Assembly (NCBI GenBank): GCA_010405405.1
Contig: MU004230.1
Location: 3,369,744-3,433,743, forward strand
Origin: Microthyrium microscopicum
Taxonomy: Eukaryota > Ascomycota > Dothideomycetes > Microthyriales > Microthyriaceae
DNA length: 64,000 nucleotides
Reading direction: 5' to 3'
Below are positions 1 to 8,762 of the stretch, one piece after another; the first letter of the stretch is position 1; the number at the start of each line of letters is the position of its first letter. Both the position numbers and the translations under genes were made by a program. The notes beneath the pieces were generated by a model that had not been told where the DNA came from, ran no database searches, and worked only from the letters and a program-made list of their open reading frames with translations.

Positions 1-941
1 AGCCAGTTGAGGAGTACACAAGTTCTGAACAGAGGCTAGCCCTCGGGAAGAGCAGTTGTTGTCATCGAAGTCTAGCACCAAGTTCCTGGCGATTAGATCA
101 CAAAAGCCATTCTATCTAGTCTACACGTGTGATTCAAATAGATCCCAAGACTCGGTCATCCAGTCCTTTTAGGCATGATACCTGTAGTCCCAGCCACGGG
201 TTAGTGCCACTCTCAAGGCGTTACGAGACACCAACTCCATTTTTGCCTCAAAGAGGTATAAAGACGAAGCGAAGGGCGAGGCTCGCACAGAAGATGTTTG
301 AAATTGTTAGCTTACACCATGAGATAAGTTTCTATGAGGCAACCTTATTGCTCTTTGAAAAAGAATATGCTTGGATTTTATATGTCAACAGCTTTGAATA
401 CATCTGTAGCGAAGCGTTCAATTTGATTTAGTCAACATATTCTACAGTCCCAATATGGTCTCTGCAAGAACTTTGCGTACCAAGTACCTAACTCAGCTGC
501 TTCACATCTAAGACTATCGCTTCCCCTCCTTTGCAGCTTCATAATGACAAGTAATTGGAGATAAAAATGTGTTCCAGGCTCGAGCCTCTCATGCCCTCCT
601 CCTACAATCCGGGGGCCTGGAGGAACAAATGACTGGCGGTTCCTATGATTTGTCAAGGAGCTTCTGACAATTCGACATCCAGAAATATGACAAATCTGGG
701 AAACGATACTGTCGGAAGCGTCCTGATAACAACTCGACATCCAGAAATGTAACAAGTCTGGGAAACGGTTTGTCAGAAGCGCTCTCATAGACAGCAGTGT
801 TCGTGCCGCTTGGCTCTGATTATTGTTTTGGACATATGTCGCTCAGCCTATAGCCGATTGTTGCCCGAAACCTTTGAGATATACCGATGGAATGTTATAA
901 CGATGTATAATGATAATGGCCCCACTGGTCGCTCGGAAGTT
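1..941. other. Intergenic, no gene recognised
   Basis: No convincing coding region was seen on either strand. Short open frames here lack domains, signal peptides or sensible splice sites. The only structure I see is the imperfect direct repeat at 651-789. The last part (about 800-941) should hold the 3' end of the minus-strand transcript that ends at 942. Confidence 0.5.
651..789. repeat. Imperfect tandem repeat, about 61-bp unit
   Basis: The segment CGACATCCAGAAAT starts at 673 and again at 734. It is followed both times by ACAARTCTGGGAAACG, and a TGTC.GAAGCG-type block lies before or after each unit, giving about 2.3 copies. Divergence between copies suggests an old local duplication. No coding role is seen. 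Confidence 0.7.
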
Positions 942-2156
942 TCACTTCCGTAGCAGATACGTTCCGGCAGTGAAGAAACCTAGCAGAATGACACCACCAC
1001 CACCGCCTGCCATATAAGCCAATGCAGTTGCGGCTGCAGCCCCGAGGTATGGGTGATTTGAGGCTGCAGGAACCTCATTCGGACTATCCGACTCATTGGA
1101 CTCATCAAAAAGAGCTTTATTTTGCTCTTCAAGTCCATTGGTGTGCAGCACGGCGGGTGTCTCGTTGGCCGGGCGTGGGTTTTGCGCTGGCACAGTAATA
1201 TTCTGGCGGGAAGTGGTAGCTGCAGAGACTTCTGGGAAGCATATTGTGCAGTTTATTCCACAATACAGATCATGGTCTGGGTTCACATCAGCGACTTCAG
1301 CTTGTCCATTACCAGTTTGAGCGCGAGGAACCTGTGCAGCTCCTGTCGCTGCGTTTGAAGAAGGTCGAGTTACTGGCAGCATTTGGGCCATAGCCTCCCC
1401 ACCTCCAACTGCCGCGGGTTGTTTAGAAGTAATACCGTCCTTGGTCGGAGCTTTATATTCCGACAGGGTGCCTGTAGTAGGTAATGAAGCTGGGACGGGG
1501 CCTGACAAAGTAGGCTCGATGGCTTGAATCACGGTATTATCATCATGAGTAAATTTATCCGGCATCTCCAGCTGACGATCTTGGTCGCTTTCCGCCTCGG
1601 TTTGCGGATTCATCTTCTCTTCTTCTTGTGGATATGGGGCCTTTTGATCGTTACCACTCAAAGTATTGACGTCTGCTTGCGCAATGGTCATGTCTGGGCT
1701 GACTGCTTCAACAATGTCGACAGCCGCGTCCGGTTGAACGTTCATACCAACAAATGAAGCCGATGGCCGCAGGGTATGGAAAGTATTTGAGGGTATAGGA
1801 TATACAGGGCTCGATGGAGTGAAAAGCTTTAGCAATTCTTGAGCCTGCGGAGATATAACAACGGCATTGATAAGTTGGGGAGAGTCGCTAGTGGGGGTGG
1901 CAGTATTGCTCTCCAAGGTAATAATTTCTTCCATAATGTAAGAAGGGAAAGGGTCAATCAAGCAGGGTGGCTCCATAGCGGGAAGAATCTGGGAGATAGA
2001 CGATAGCAGCTTTGGCGAGTATTCCAAGGCCTTCTTCTCATCTTGTTCTTCTACAACCATGATATGGTCCGCGTCCTTGCTTGATTCGACATCTGCGTTA
2101 CTTAGACCTTCTGATAGAGTCTCTGGAAAGTAGTAGTTGAAGTTGCTACGGTTCAT
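942..2156 (-). CDS. Hypothetical disordered protein with C-terminal membrane anchor (possibly the C-terminal half of the 2172-3401 product)
   Basis: Open frame of 404 codons from ATG 2156. The product is low-complexity and acidic, rich in Ser, Pro, Thr, Glu and Asp, with no catalytic domain. Near residues 300-312 lies a small cysteine cluster, YCGINCTICFPE. The C-terminus (about 372-402) is a glycine-rich hydrophobic stretch followed by LLRK, which looks like a tail anchor. The start lies only 15 bp past the TAG of the upstream gene and in the same frame (TAG, then K-F-Y-H-S-M), leaving no room for a promoter. It may therefore be translated as part of a longer protein, or the TAG may be a recent mutation or sequence error. 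I recognise no family. The open frame is real; its status as a separate gene is uncertain. Confidence 0.55.
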   Translation of the reverse strand: MNRSNFNYYFPETLSEGLSNADVESSKDADHIMVVEEQDEKKALEYSPKLLSSISQILPAMEPPCLIDPFPSYIMEEIITLESNTATPTSDSPQLINAVVISPQAQELLKLFTPSSPVYPIPSNTFHTLRPSASFVGMNVQPDAAVDIVEAVSPDMTIAQADVNTLSGNDQKAPYPQEEEKMNPQTEAESDQDRQLEMPDKFTHDDNTVIQAIEPTLSGPVPASLPTTGTLSEYKAPTKDGITSKQPAAVGGGEAMAQMLPVTRPSSNAATGAAQVPRAQTGNGQAEVADVNPDHDLYCGINCTICFPEVSAATTSRQNITVPAQNPRPANETPAVLHTNGLEEQNKALFDESNESDSPNEVPAASNHPYLGAAAATALAYMAGGGGGVILLGFFTAGTYLLRK

Positions 2157-2171
2157 GCTATGATAAAACTT

Positions 2172-3401
2172 CTAGTCTTCATAGCTATGAGCTTTTCCTT
2201 CCTGACAGAAGTGACAATCTGGTGAGGGGTTCTCAAACTCAATGATGCATCCAAGCTTTTCATTCACGCCCAAATCATGAGAGGTATATGGAAATCCACA
2301 AGCATGGCATCTAGCTACAGCGCCAGACGAGGAAAATACAACCGCATGGACGGACTTGGAACGTTTCCGAAAGGCCGGTCGCTTCAACTCGTGGCTGCCA
2401 TGGCCGAGAGATAGAGTGGTATGTGAGGAGTCCTCGGAGAGCAACGAGCACTCCGAGGGAGTCTCGTCAGTGGTTACCGAGCTACTCGATTCTCGAGACT
2501 TTCGGCGATTCTCGCGTTGGCGCTCTCGTTTTTTATGTCCACGTTTGAAGCTTTTCTGCTCAGTAGCGATTTCTTGATTTGAAATCTGGCTATCCACAGT
2601 CGGAGCTGAAGCAGCTGGAACTTCCAAGACCGGCTCTGAATGCGACGCATCTTGCGACGTGGAAAGTTCTAGCAGTGGCTGGGAAAGGTTACCGCGGCCA
2701 GTATTGTCACAATTCGAAGCAAGACCATCATTCTTGTGCTGATCTGACTGGACGGGAGAACCAGTGGCTGAAGGCTTTGAAGATTGTGAATCTTGGGGGG
2801 CAGCCTTACTAGAAGCTCTATCCAAGCGACCTCGATCAGTTTTGCGTAGCTTCCGAGTAGATCGAGGCTTATGTGCTTCTGAAGACTCAACATTATCTGA
2901 CGTGCTGGCAGGTGATGCCCACCGAGAAGATTGCAGGCCATCAGAAGGAGTTGGAGTTGGATCTGCAGCCCATCTAGAAGTTGCAAGTCCACCCAGCTTA
3001 GAGAAGACTTTTGGAGATGACTTAGCAATTGGCGAAGGAGCGGTACCACCGAGCAAATCAGTCTCTGAGAGATCCTCGCGCTGAGGCTGGGGTATCGCTT
3101 TAGGTGGCTGCACTAAGTGCAGTATGCTTGTGCCAGGAGCAAAGCGTGAGTTTGAAGCGCGCGGAGGACGTGAAGCTTCAGCTTGTTCGTCTTTGAGCGA
3201 TGGAGCTTTTGCTCCCACTGGCACTCGCAGCAAGTCCATCAAGGCCGGGCAAGGGGCGAAAGAAGAATGTGCAAGTGGCTGAGAAGGCAGAGCCACGTCG
3301 GAATGTGCAACTCGATAGGTATCGACTGCCTCGTCCATTTCAACAGCTCGGCAGCCATTCAAATCCAGAGAGTAGTAGTCGACGGTATTTTGAGGAGCCA
3401 T
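2172..3401 (-). CDS. Hypothetical disordered protein with C-terminal CxxC/CxxC zinc-type cluster
   Basis: A 409-aa product if translation starts at ATG 3401 (MAPQNTVDYYSL). The frame is open further upstream to 3608, but a good leader intron (3430-3488) removes that stretch, so 3401 is preferred. Most of the protein is Ser/Pro/Lys-rich and disordered, with a basic KRGHKKRERQRENRRKSR segment. The last 60 residues carry CHACGFPY and, further on, DCHFCQEG, two CxxC pairs that probably bind one zinc ion. The frame ends in GAC-TAG and resumes directly as the 404-codon open frame at 2156. Together the two would make a protein of about 819 residues (zinc cluster, disorder, C-terminal anchor), similar in plan to the neighbour at 4313-7312. 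Function unknown. Confidence 0.65.
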   Translation of the reverse strand: MAPQNTVDYYSLDLNGCRAVEMDEAVDTYRVAHSDVALPSQPLAHSSFAPCPALMDLLRVPVGAKAPSLKDEQAEASRPPRASNSRFAPGTSILHLVQPPKAIPQPQREDLSETDLLGGTAPSPIAKSSPKVFSKLGGLATSRWAADPTPTPSDGLQSSRWASPASTSDNVESSEAHKPRSTRKLRKTDRGRLDRASSKAAPQDSQSSKPSATGSPVQSDQHKNDGLASNCDNTGRGNLSQPLLELSTSQDASHSEPVLEVPAASAPTVDSQISNQEIATEQKSFKRGHKKRERQRENRRKSRESSSSVTTDETPSECSLLSEDSSHTTLSLGHGSHELKRPAFRKRSKSVHAVVFSSSGAVARCHACGFPYTSHDLGVNEKLGCIIEFENPSPDCHFCQEGKAHSYED

Positions 3402-3429
3402 TTTAGAAACACGCGTTGCAAAAGTTGCT

Positions 3430-3488
3430 CTGAGATATCTAGTTAGCGTGCTGAAAGACAGCCTAGCTCGTGGTAATGGGGTTCTTAC
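3430..3488 (-). other. Leader (5' UTR) intron of the 2172-3401 gene
   Basis: On the minus strand, donor GTAAGA at 3488, branch sequence GCTAAC and acceptor CTCAG ending at 3430 give a 59-nt intron 28 nt upstream of ATG 3401. All three signals fit the other introns of this window. The intron interrupts the upstream extension of the frame, which supports the 3401 start. Confidence 0.6.
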
Positions 3489-4312
3489 CAGGGTGTAACA
3501 GATGGAGCGATATGAAAAGAAGTTGAGCGTAGTTTGTGGAAGATAGACGATGAAGTGCTTTGATAGAGAAAATCCAGACAGAAGGAGAAGAGTTGTTGTG
3601 GTGTGCAAGCAGAGAATATGGAAGATGGAGGGAACTGGGTAGGAAAGAAGTCGAGGAAGATGAAAACAATGAGGAGAGGCTATATACTTTAGGATCCAGT
3701 GCCCAGTGACTGGCCATCAACAAGCTTGGAGAACTCGATGACCAGGTTACTGTTCAAAAGTGAAAGTGCTATCTACCTATATAGGAGGTCGATTTGAGGT
3801 GCGAGCGGTCAGTGACAGAACCACGCGCAGAAAAGCGACACCAAAACAATCAACATCATCGCGGCTGGAATGGCGCGTCCAGCATCTCCAGCGCAGCGCA
3901 TTCATTCCTTAGTAAGAGTGACCTCGAGCTATTCGGAAGGGTTTAAGTATGGCATCGCCAGATTTGAGCCAGTATGAAGCGGAGATGACTTCAAGATTGA
4001 TATAGCAAGGCCCTTTATGTAGCAATGGAGAGAAGTGCGCCTGGGCCGAGCGATATATTCTTGTACTAGTCATTAGCCACAAACCATAATTCGAAAAGGG
4101 GTGTAGTTGCGAATAGAATAACATCATGGAGGTCGAACCCTCCATACCTTAGCCTGGATCCATTATCTTACGAATATCACAAGAGTTATACAGATGTTGT
4201 GCCAACTGTGTCATTGCATTATCTAATCTATACAAGTGGCAATAGTCAAATCCAGCAAACAGCTAATCAATATCCAAAACAAACATGACCACAACATTCA
4301 TTCCCAGTCTGA
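3489..4312. other. Intergenic: leader/promoter of the 2172-3401 gene and 3' region of the 4313-7312 gene
   Basis: No supported gene. The part next to 3489 is the upstream leader of the minus-strand gene. The part up to 4312 is downstream of the next minus-strand gene. No repeat or RNA gene was recognised. Confidence 0.5.
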
Positions 4313-7312
4313 TCAAGAGGAGAAGTAATTAGCCACAGCCTTGGGTATATTGCGCGGCGACTTCCACAATGCCACGCCCACAGCAACTATAAGGGCAGCT
4401 CCGCCGACGGCCCAAAGAACATTGCGACGGTCTGGCTCTTGCTTCATATCAGATCGCTCAGTTTTTGAAGCCTCCTTGGGGAACGATTTGCGACCGACTG
4501 TCTTCTTCACCATATGGTTTTCAGGGGTAGAAAGCTTCGATGAGCTGCTCGTGCTGTCCTTGTCAGATGAGTCACAAGGAAGTTGATTATCTTCTGGGAA
4601 AGCGACCTGGAACAATTTGACCTCTGCTTCCTTCTTGGCAGTAGTGGAGGATGGCTCTTCAGCAAGATCGGTTATCTGCTGCTTTTGGGGCTTATCGAGC
4701 TGTGCCTGTGTATCCGGTTCCATAACAGGCGTCTTGATCGTAACACGGCTTGAAGGCTCAAACTGAGCGATTGTAAGCTTATGGCTAATATGAAGTTGAC
4801 CTTGGGCAATATGCTCAAATAACTTGCCTTGATCGTCTGCAAGCTCTGGAGAAACATCGATTGCTTCAAGAGTGGAGGGTATTTGTGCCGCAGGATCATC
4901 TAAGGATGCATCGGTGCTGTTGGGAAGATCTGTGTACAGTTCGATGTTTGACTGCTCTACGAAAGTAGTCGAAAGTAGAGTTTCGTTGGAATCGGCACCA
5001 GGTTCGACAAGAGGTTCTGGTAGTTTTACATCCGAGGATTCGACGGTATTACTCAAAGAGGCGCCATTTTCAACGATTAGCTCTGGTTCTTGCGAAGCAG
5101 AATCGATTGGCTTGTTGGAGACTATCTTGGACTCTACGCTGGGCTCGGGTGCTTCGGTTGACTCAACATCCATTGGCTCATTGCTATCGTCATAGGCTGT
5201 AACAGAGGAATCTGGACCTTCGCTAGATGAAGAACCAAGAGACTCAACATTGCTGCTGAGTGGGGACCCATCGTAAGAGAAGTTAGCAATCGGAGTTTCA
5301 ACAACTGGAGCATCAGCCATTGGAGCATCCATCAATGGAGCGTCAACAATCGGAGCATCAACAGCTGGAGTCTCAACAATTGGAGATTCAACCTTCGAAA
5401 ATTCAAGATCCGGAGCATCAGCATCTGGCATGGGCTCATCCTCAATGAGTACGACTGGCTCATGGTCCGAATCATCCAGAGAAACCTCCAGAGAAACCAA
5501 ATCTGGCACACAATCGTCTTCGTAGTCGTGCTCAATAGAAGCAACCACGTCCTCCTCTGAGACGCCCATTTCGCCATTATCATTGTACTCGGTGTAAGCG
5601 GTTTTTTCGGTCAAGGCCTCTGTAGATTCTGCTCCAGTAGTAGCTTCGCCTACAGTCACAGATTCGACGACTTTTTCAGCTGCCTCCTTTGCGAGTCGAG
5701 CTGCTCGCTTCATCTTCCAAGCCTCAATGACGGCCTGCTTCTCGGCCTTTACTCGCTCAAGGCGTTCCTTTTCGAGTGATTCAAAATCCCACGAAGTTTT
5801 CTTGATATAGGCGCGGACATCGGCTTCTAATTCCGCGGCTTTCTGGTCATTTGATGTTTCCTTGACAGCTTGAGACCCTTCGACAACTTGAGACACGTGC
5901 GCCGCTATCGACGCTTCGACATCTTCAGTCTCTCCAATTACCTCAGGCTCTCCCGAAGCCTGAGGCTTATCAGCAATTTGAGCCTCTTCAACTGTCATCG
6001 GCTCTTCAACAACTTGCTCGGTAGCCGGCGAAGATGGTGCTTCTGGCTCCTTTTGTTTTTCTTTGTCCTGGCGAACTTCATTCTTTGTCATGTCGTCTTC
6101 GACTTCCTTGGTAGCTTTGGAAGCCTGCTTTTGCTGGCGCTTAGTACGCTTTTTTGATGATTTTGAAACGGCTTTCGACCACTCCTCGGAGACGGATTCA
6201 AGCGAAACCTCCTGGGATATCTCATCATTTTGAGCAGGCGACTCAGAGACGGGGAGTGTCGACGAAACCTCTTCGACTGGAGTGTTAATGGCAATTGGTT
6301 GCGCAGAAACTGCCTCATTGTTGACAACAGGGGCTGGATCGACGACACATTTGTCAATCTCAGGGGTGTCAACAGTAGGATTATCGGTGTTGGGGGTATC
6401 GACAACAGCGTTGATGTCCGAAGACAATTCAGCATCAGCAGATGCAGCCGCCTTAACACCATCGTTCCTTACCAGAGCCTTCTTTAAAAGATTGTCCTGA
6501 TATTTGAAAGCCTTCAACGGCTTCGCCCCCCGACAATCATCACAAGTCCAAGCCTTCAAAGGTTCCACAGCAAGCTCCAGCAACGTACGTGTTTTCATGC
6601 CTGCACAATGCAAGCCTTTATGAAAAGCGCGCTCACACTTCTGGCACTGGACAAAGACCAACTTTCCCCACTGCTGACCGTCACAAGCGGCGCAGAGCTC
6701 ACTGTCCAGATCGGCACGATAGTAGGGGTCGTGCTTTTCTGCCTCTTCCTGATGCTGGCGAACAAGTTTTGATAGGGAATCTGGCTTTGGCGGCTCATAT
6801 GAAGCTTCACGGACTTGGGCTTCATATTGGACTCGCATGGCGTCGGGCATGAACGCTGGATTGAGATGAGTGATATTGGAGTAACAGGTTTGCTCATGGT
6901 GGATTGGTAGAGGCGTTTCTTGAGATTTGATGGCCTTGGGCGAAACTTGTACTTGAGGAGCTTTGTTTGAGCGCCAGGTCAGCTCGGGGGTGATGGACTT
7001 TTGAAGTGATTTTTGAGGAACTTCTTCATCTTCAATGTCGTCTGCCCAATCAATATTGGTTGAGGACAACGAAAGTTTGGCAGCGGGCTTAGAAGCCTTC
7101 GCGGGCTGGGTGTTGATTTTCTTGGTCTTCTTGTTCCGCGCATATGGATTTATTGAAGCGCTATCAGAGGAATGGTTTTCGGCTGATTGTGATGGGACTG
7201 GAGACTCAGCTCGAGTCTCAACAGGAAGGCCTTTGGCGCCGAGAGTGACAGTAGCGGCAGCTTGGGCGCGCTTGGCCTGGCGGCGAGCACGAGTCTTTTG
7301 GTTGGAACCCAT
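4313..7312 (-). CDS. PHD-type zinc finger protein, largely disordered, with C-terminal membrane anchor
   Basis: 999 aa, uninterrupted. Residues 1-20 are strongly basic (MGSNQKTRARRQAKRAQ). Residues about 207-260 show a C4HC3 pattern: CAAC, then CQKC, then H-KGLHC, then CDDC, which matches the PHD/RING-like zinc fold. The rest is acidic and disordered with a Lys/Arg/Glu-rich helix around 530-570, and a run of VDAP/VETP pentapeptide repeats at about 640-677 (DNA 5281-5400). The C-terminus holds one hydrophobic helix (LWAVGGAALIVAVGVALW), followed by a short basic tail, so a tail-anchored or nuclear-envelope protein is possible. PHD fingers usually read histone tails or mediate protein contacts; here that is inference only. 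A leader intron lies at 7330-7378. Exact family not recognised. Confidence 0.75.
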   Translation of the reverse strand: MGSNQKTRARRQAKRAQAAATVTLGAKGLPVETRAESPVPSQSAENHSSDSASINPYARNKKTKKINTQPAKASKPAAKLSLSSTNIDWADDIEDEEVPQKSLQKSITPELTWRSNKAPQVQVSPKAIKSQETPLPIHHEQTCYSNITHLNPAFMPDAMRVQYEAQVREASYEPPKPDSLSKLVRQHQEEAEKHDPYYRADLDSELCAACDGQQWGKLVFVQCQKCERAFHKGLHCAGMKTRTLLELAVEPLKAWTCDDCRGAKPLKAFKYQDNLLKKALVRNDGVKAAASADAELSSDINAVVDTPNTDNPTVDTPEIDKCVVDPAPVVNNEAVSAQPIAINTPVEEVSSTLPVSESPAQNDEISQEVSLESVSEEWSKAVSKSSKKRTKRQQKQASKATKEVEDDMTKNEVRQDKEKQKEPEAPSSPATEQVVEEPMTVEEAQIADKPQASGEPEVIGETEDVEASIAAHVSQVVEGSQAVKETSNDQKAAELEADVRAYIKKTSWDFESLEKERLERVKAEKQAVIEAWKMKRAARLAKEAAEKVVESVTVGEATTGAESTEALTEKTAYTEYNDNGEMGVSEEDVVASIEHDYEDDCVPDLVSLEVSLDDSDHEPVVLIEDEPMPDADAPDLEFSKVESPIVETPAVDAPIVDAPLMDAPMADAPVVETPIANFSYDGSPLSSNVESLGSSSSEGPDSSVTAYDDSNEPMDVESTEAPEPSVESKIVSNKPIDSASQEPELIVENGASLSNTVESSDVKLPEPLVEPGADSNETLLSTTFVEQSNIELYTDLPNSTDASLDDPAAQIPSTLEAIDVSPELADDQGKLFEHIAQGQLHISHKLTIAQFEPSSRVTIKTPVMEPDTQAQLDKPQKQQITDLAEEPSSTTAKKEAEVKLFQVAFPEDNQLPCDSSDKDSTSSSSKLSTPENHMVKKTVGRKSFPKEASKTERSDMKQEPDRRNVLWAVGGAALIVAVGVALWKSPRNIPKAVANYFSS

Positions 7313-7329
7313 TGTGTAGCGAGAAATGA

Positions 7330-7378
7330 CTGTGAGCCGTTAGTATATAGCCGAGAAATGGTATATAATGAAACTTAC
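7330..7378 (-). other. Leader (5' UTR) intron of the PHD protein gene
   Basis: Minus-strand donor GTAAGT at 7378, branch ACTAAC and acceptor CACAG ending at 7330 (49 nt), 17 nt upstream of ATG 7312. All three signals are near consensus for this genome. Confidence 0.7.
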
Positions 7379-8420
7379 AAGGTGGTAAAGAGCTTTGTGG
7401 TGTTGATGCGATCTGGATTGTTAAGAAAGGCAGGATTGGAATTGTGGACAACTTTGATAGTCAGGGGAAATGGTGGAGGGAAACTGCGAAGAAGAGGGAG
7501 AGAGCTGTCAAAACCAGCAGGAGACTAAGTAAGATTCTCCAGGCCAGTCAATGACAGGTGAAGTCTCGTTGAAGTGAAAGTATTTGAGGTTTTCGGGTCA
7601 TTGAGGTGATGGTAGCGTCACTCGCTCGAGATATATGCACCTCATCGCAGCTCGTAGACAAAATATTAGGTGGACCATATAATCCACGGCGATGATACTT
7701 GTGATATCCAAAGACGTGAAGGTGGCTAGATACAGTTGAAAGTATCCAAATGCACTTGTAGGTCATCCACGTGAGTACTTTGGAGACAAGTAGGAAGTCA
7801 CTCCAAGTACAAAGAAAGCAGTTGTCCTCGACAGTGCTTCCACCTGAAGATGATCATTGAAGGGTGCTGGTTTGCCCAGTCCAGTATACCAGTGAGAATG
7901 GTTCGGAAGCCGGAAATGATACTGTCTTGTAGTATAGATCCGCGAGGTCGCAATGCTTCTATAAAAGAGTCGACTCTTGCGTTGACGCTGTCGGATGGCA
8001 GATCATGATTGAATCCAATGACAGAATCGTGTTATCGTAACGAAAAATCATAGTCAGTCAATTCCATACGCTGATAAATGTCTGTCGTTGTAAATCGCGT
8101 CAATAGTCAACTAAAATCAGCCTGTCAAAATCCACACGAGGCGCATATACCTGTTGCATGTCCGATATCTCACAGTGTCTTCGAGAAAGACGACCATAGA
8201 GACGCCGGACTGTATGGCGCGTTCAGTGCCGACCTAGACAGTGACTGTCGAGTCCTGTGATATCATCACAATGGAGTACCCGCCAGTCTTTGAGAGAAAT
8301 CACAAATTCTTGCGCGTTTCAATCCCTAGATCATCAGTCATCCCTCAAACGTACCATCATGCTACACCCATAGAGGTAAATAGACTACATTGAATAATAC
8401 ATGAATGAAGAATATGATAC
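7379..8420. other. Intergenic, promoter side of the PHD gene
   Basis: No gene recognised on either strand. Short open frames lack start context, domains or splice sites. The first few hundred bases should contain the promoter of the minus-strand PHD gene. Confidence 0.5.
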
Positions 8421-8762
8421 ATGCTAAAACTTCGACATGTCTTGATAGTCCGCTTCCTAACGCCAGCGCTCCCATATATATTGTTATCCCAATTCAACTA
8501 CGCGCAAATATTGTACAGCTATGAAGACAACGAGAAGGCTGGAGGTCGCTACATCGCGTTCGGCCAGGATAGAAATCTAAGCTCTGGGTTGCCCAACGCC
8601 TTATTGAAAGATGAAGATGCGTTGATTGAGTTTGGCCATGATAGGAATGATAACTCTGGATTTCCAAGGCTTGCGGATCGACTGGAAAGTGATGGCGATG
8701 CGGTAGAGGATGTGGAGGAGGAGTTTGTCCAGTTCACTAGAGATTTGTTAGTGCCAGTATGA
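8421..8762 (+). CDS. Doubtful small protein with internal repeats and hydrophobic N-terminus
   Basis: A 113-codon frame. The N-terminus has a hydrophobic stretch (LIVRFLTPALPYILL) that could be a signal peptide ending near NYAQ. Two imperfect repeats follow, FGQDRNLSSGLP and FGHDRNDNSGFP, spaced 24 codons apart, then an acidic tail. A third related block (NESSGFPLPKL) lies just past the stop at about 8787-8820, and GT donors near 8751-8757 with a TTACAG acceptor at about 8786 could splice it in. No dibasic processing sites separate the repeats. It could be a small secreted protein gene or a decayed one. I recognise no family. Confidence 0.3.
   Translation: MLKLRHVLIVRFLTPALPYILLSQFNYAQILYSYEDNEKAGGRYIAFGQDRNLSSGLPNALLKDEDALIEFGHDRNDNSGFPRLADRLESDGDAVEDVEEEFVQFTRDLLVPV

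Noticed and set aside
3402-3608. N-terminal extension of the 2172-3401 gene to 3608
   Set aside because: Interrupted by a good leader intron at 3430-3488; the extension has no conserved features.
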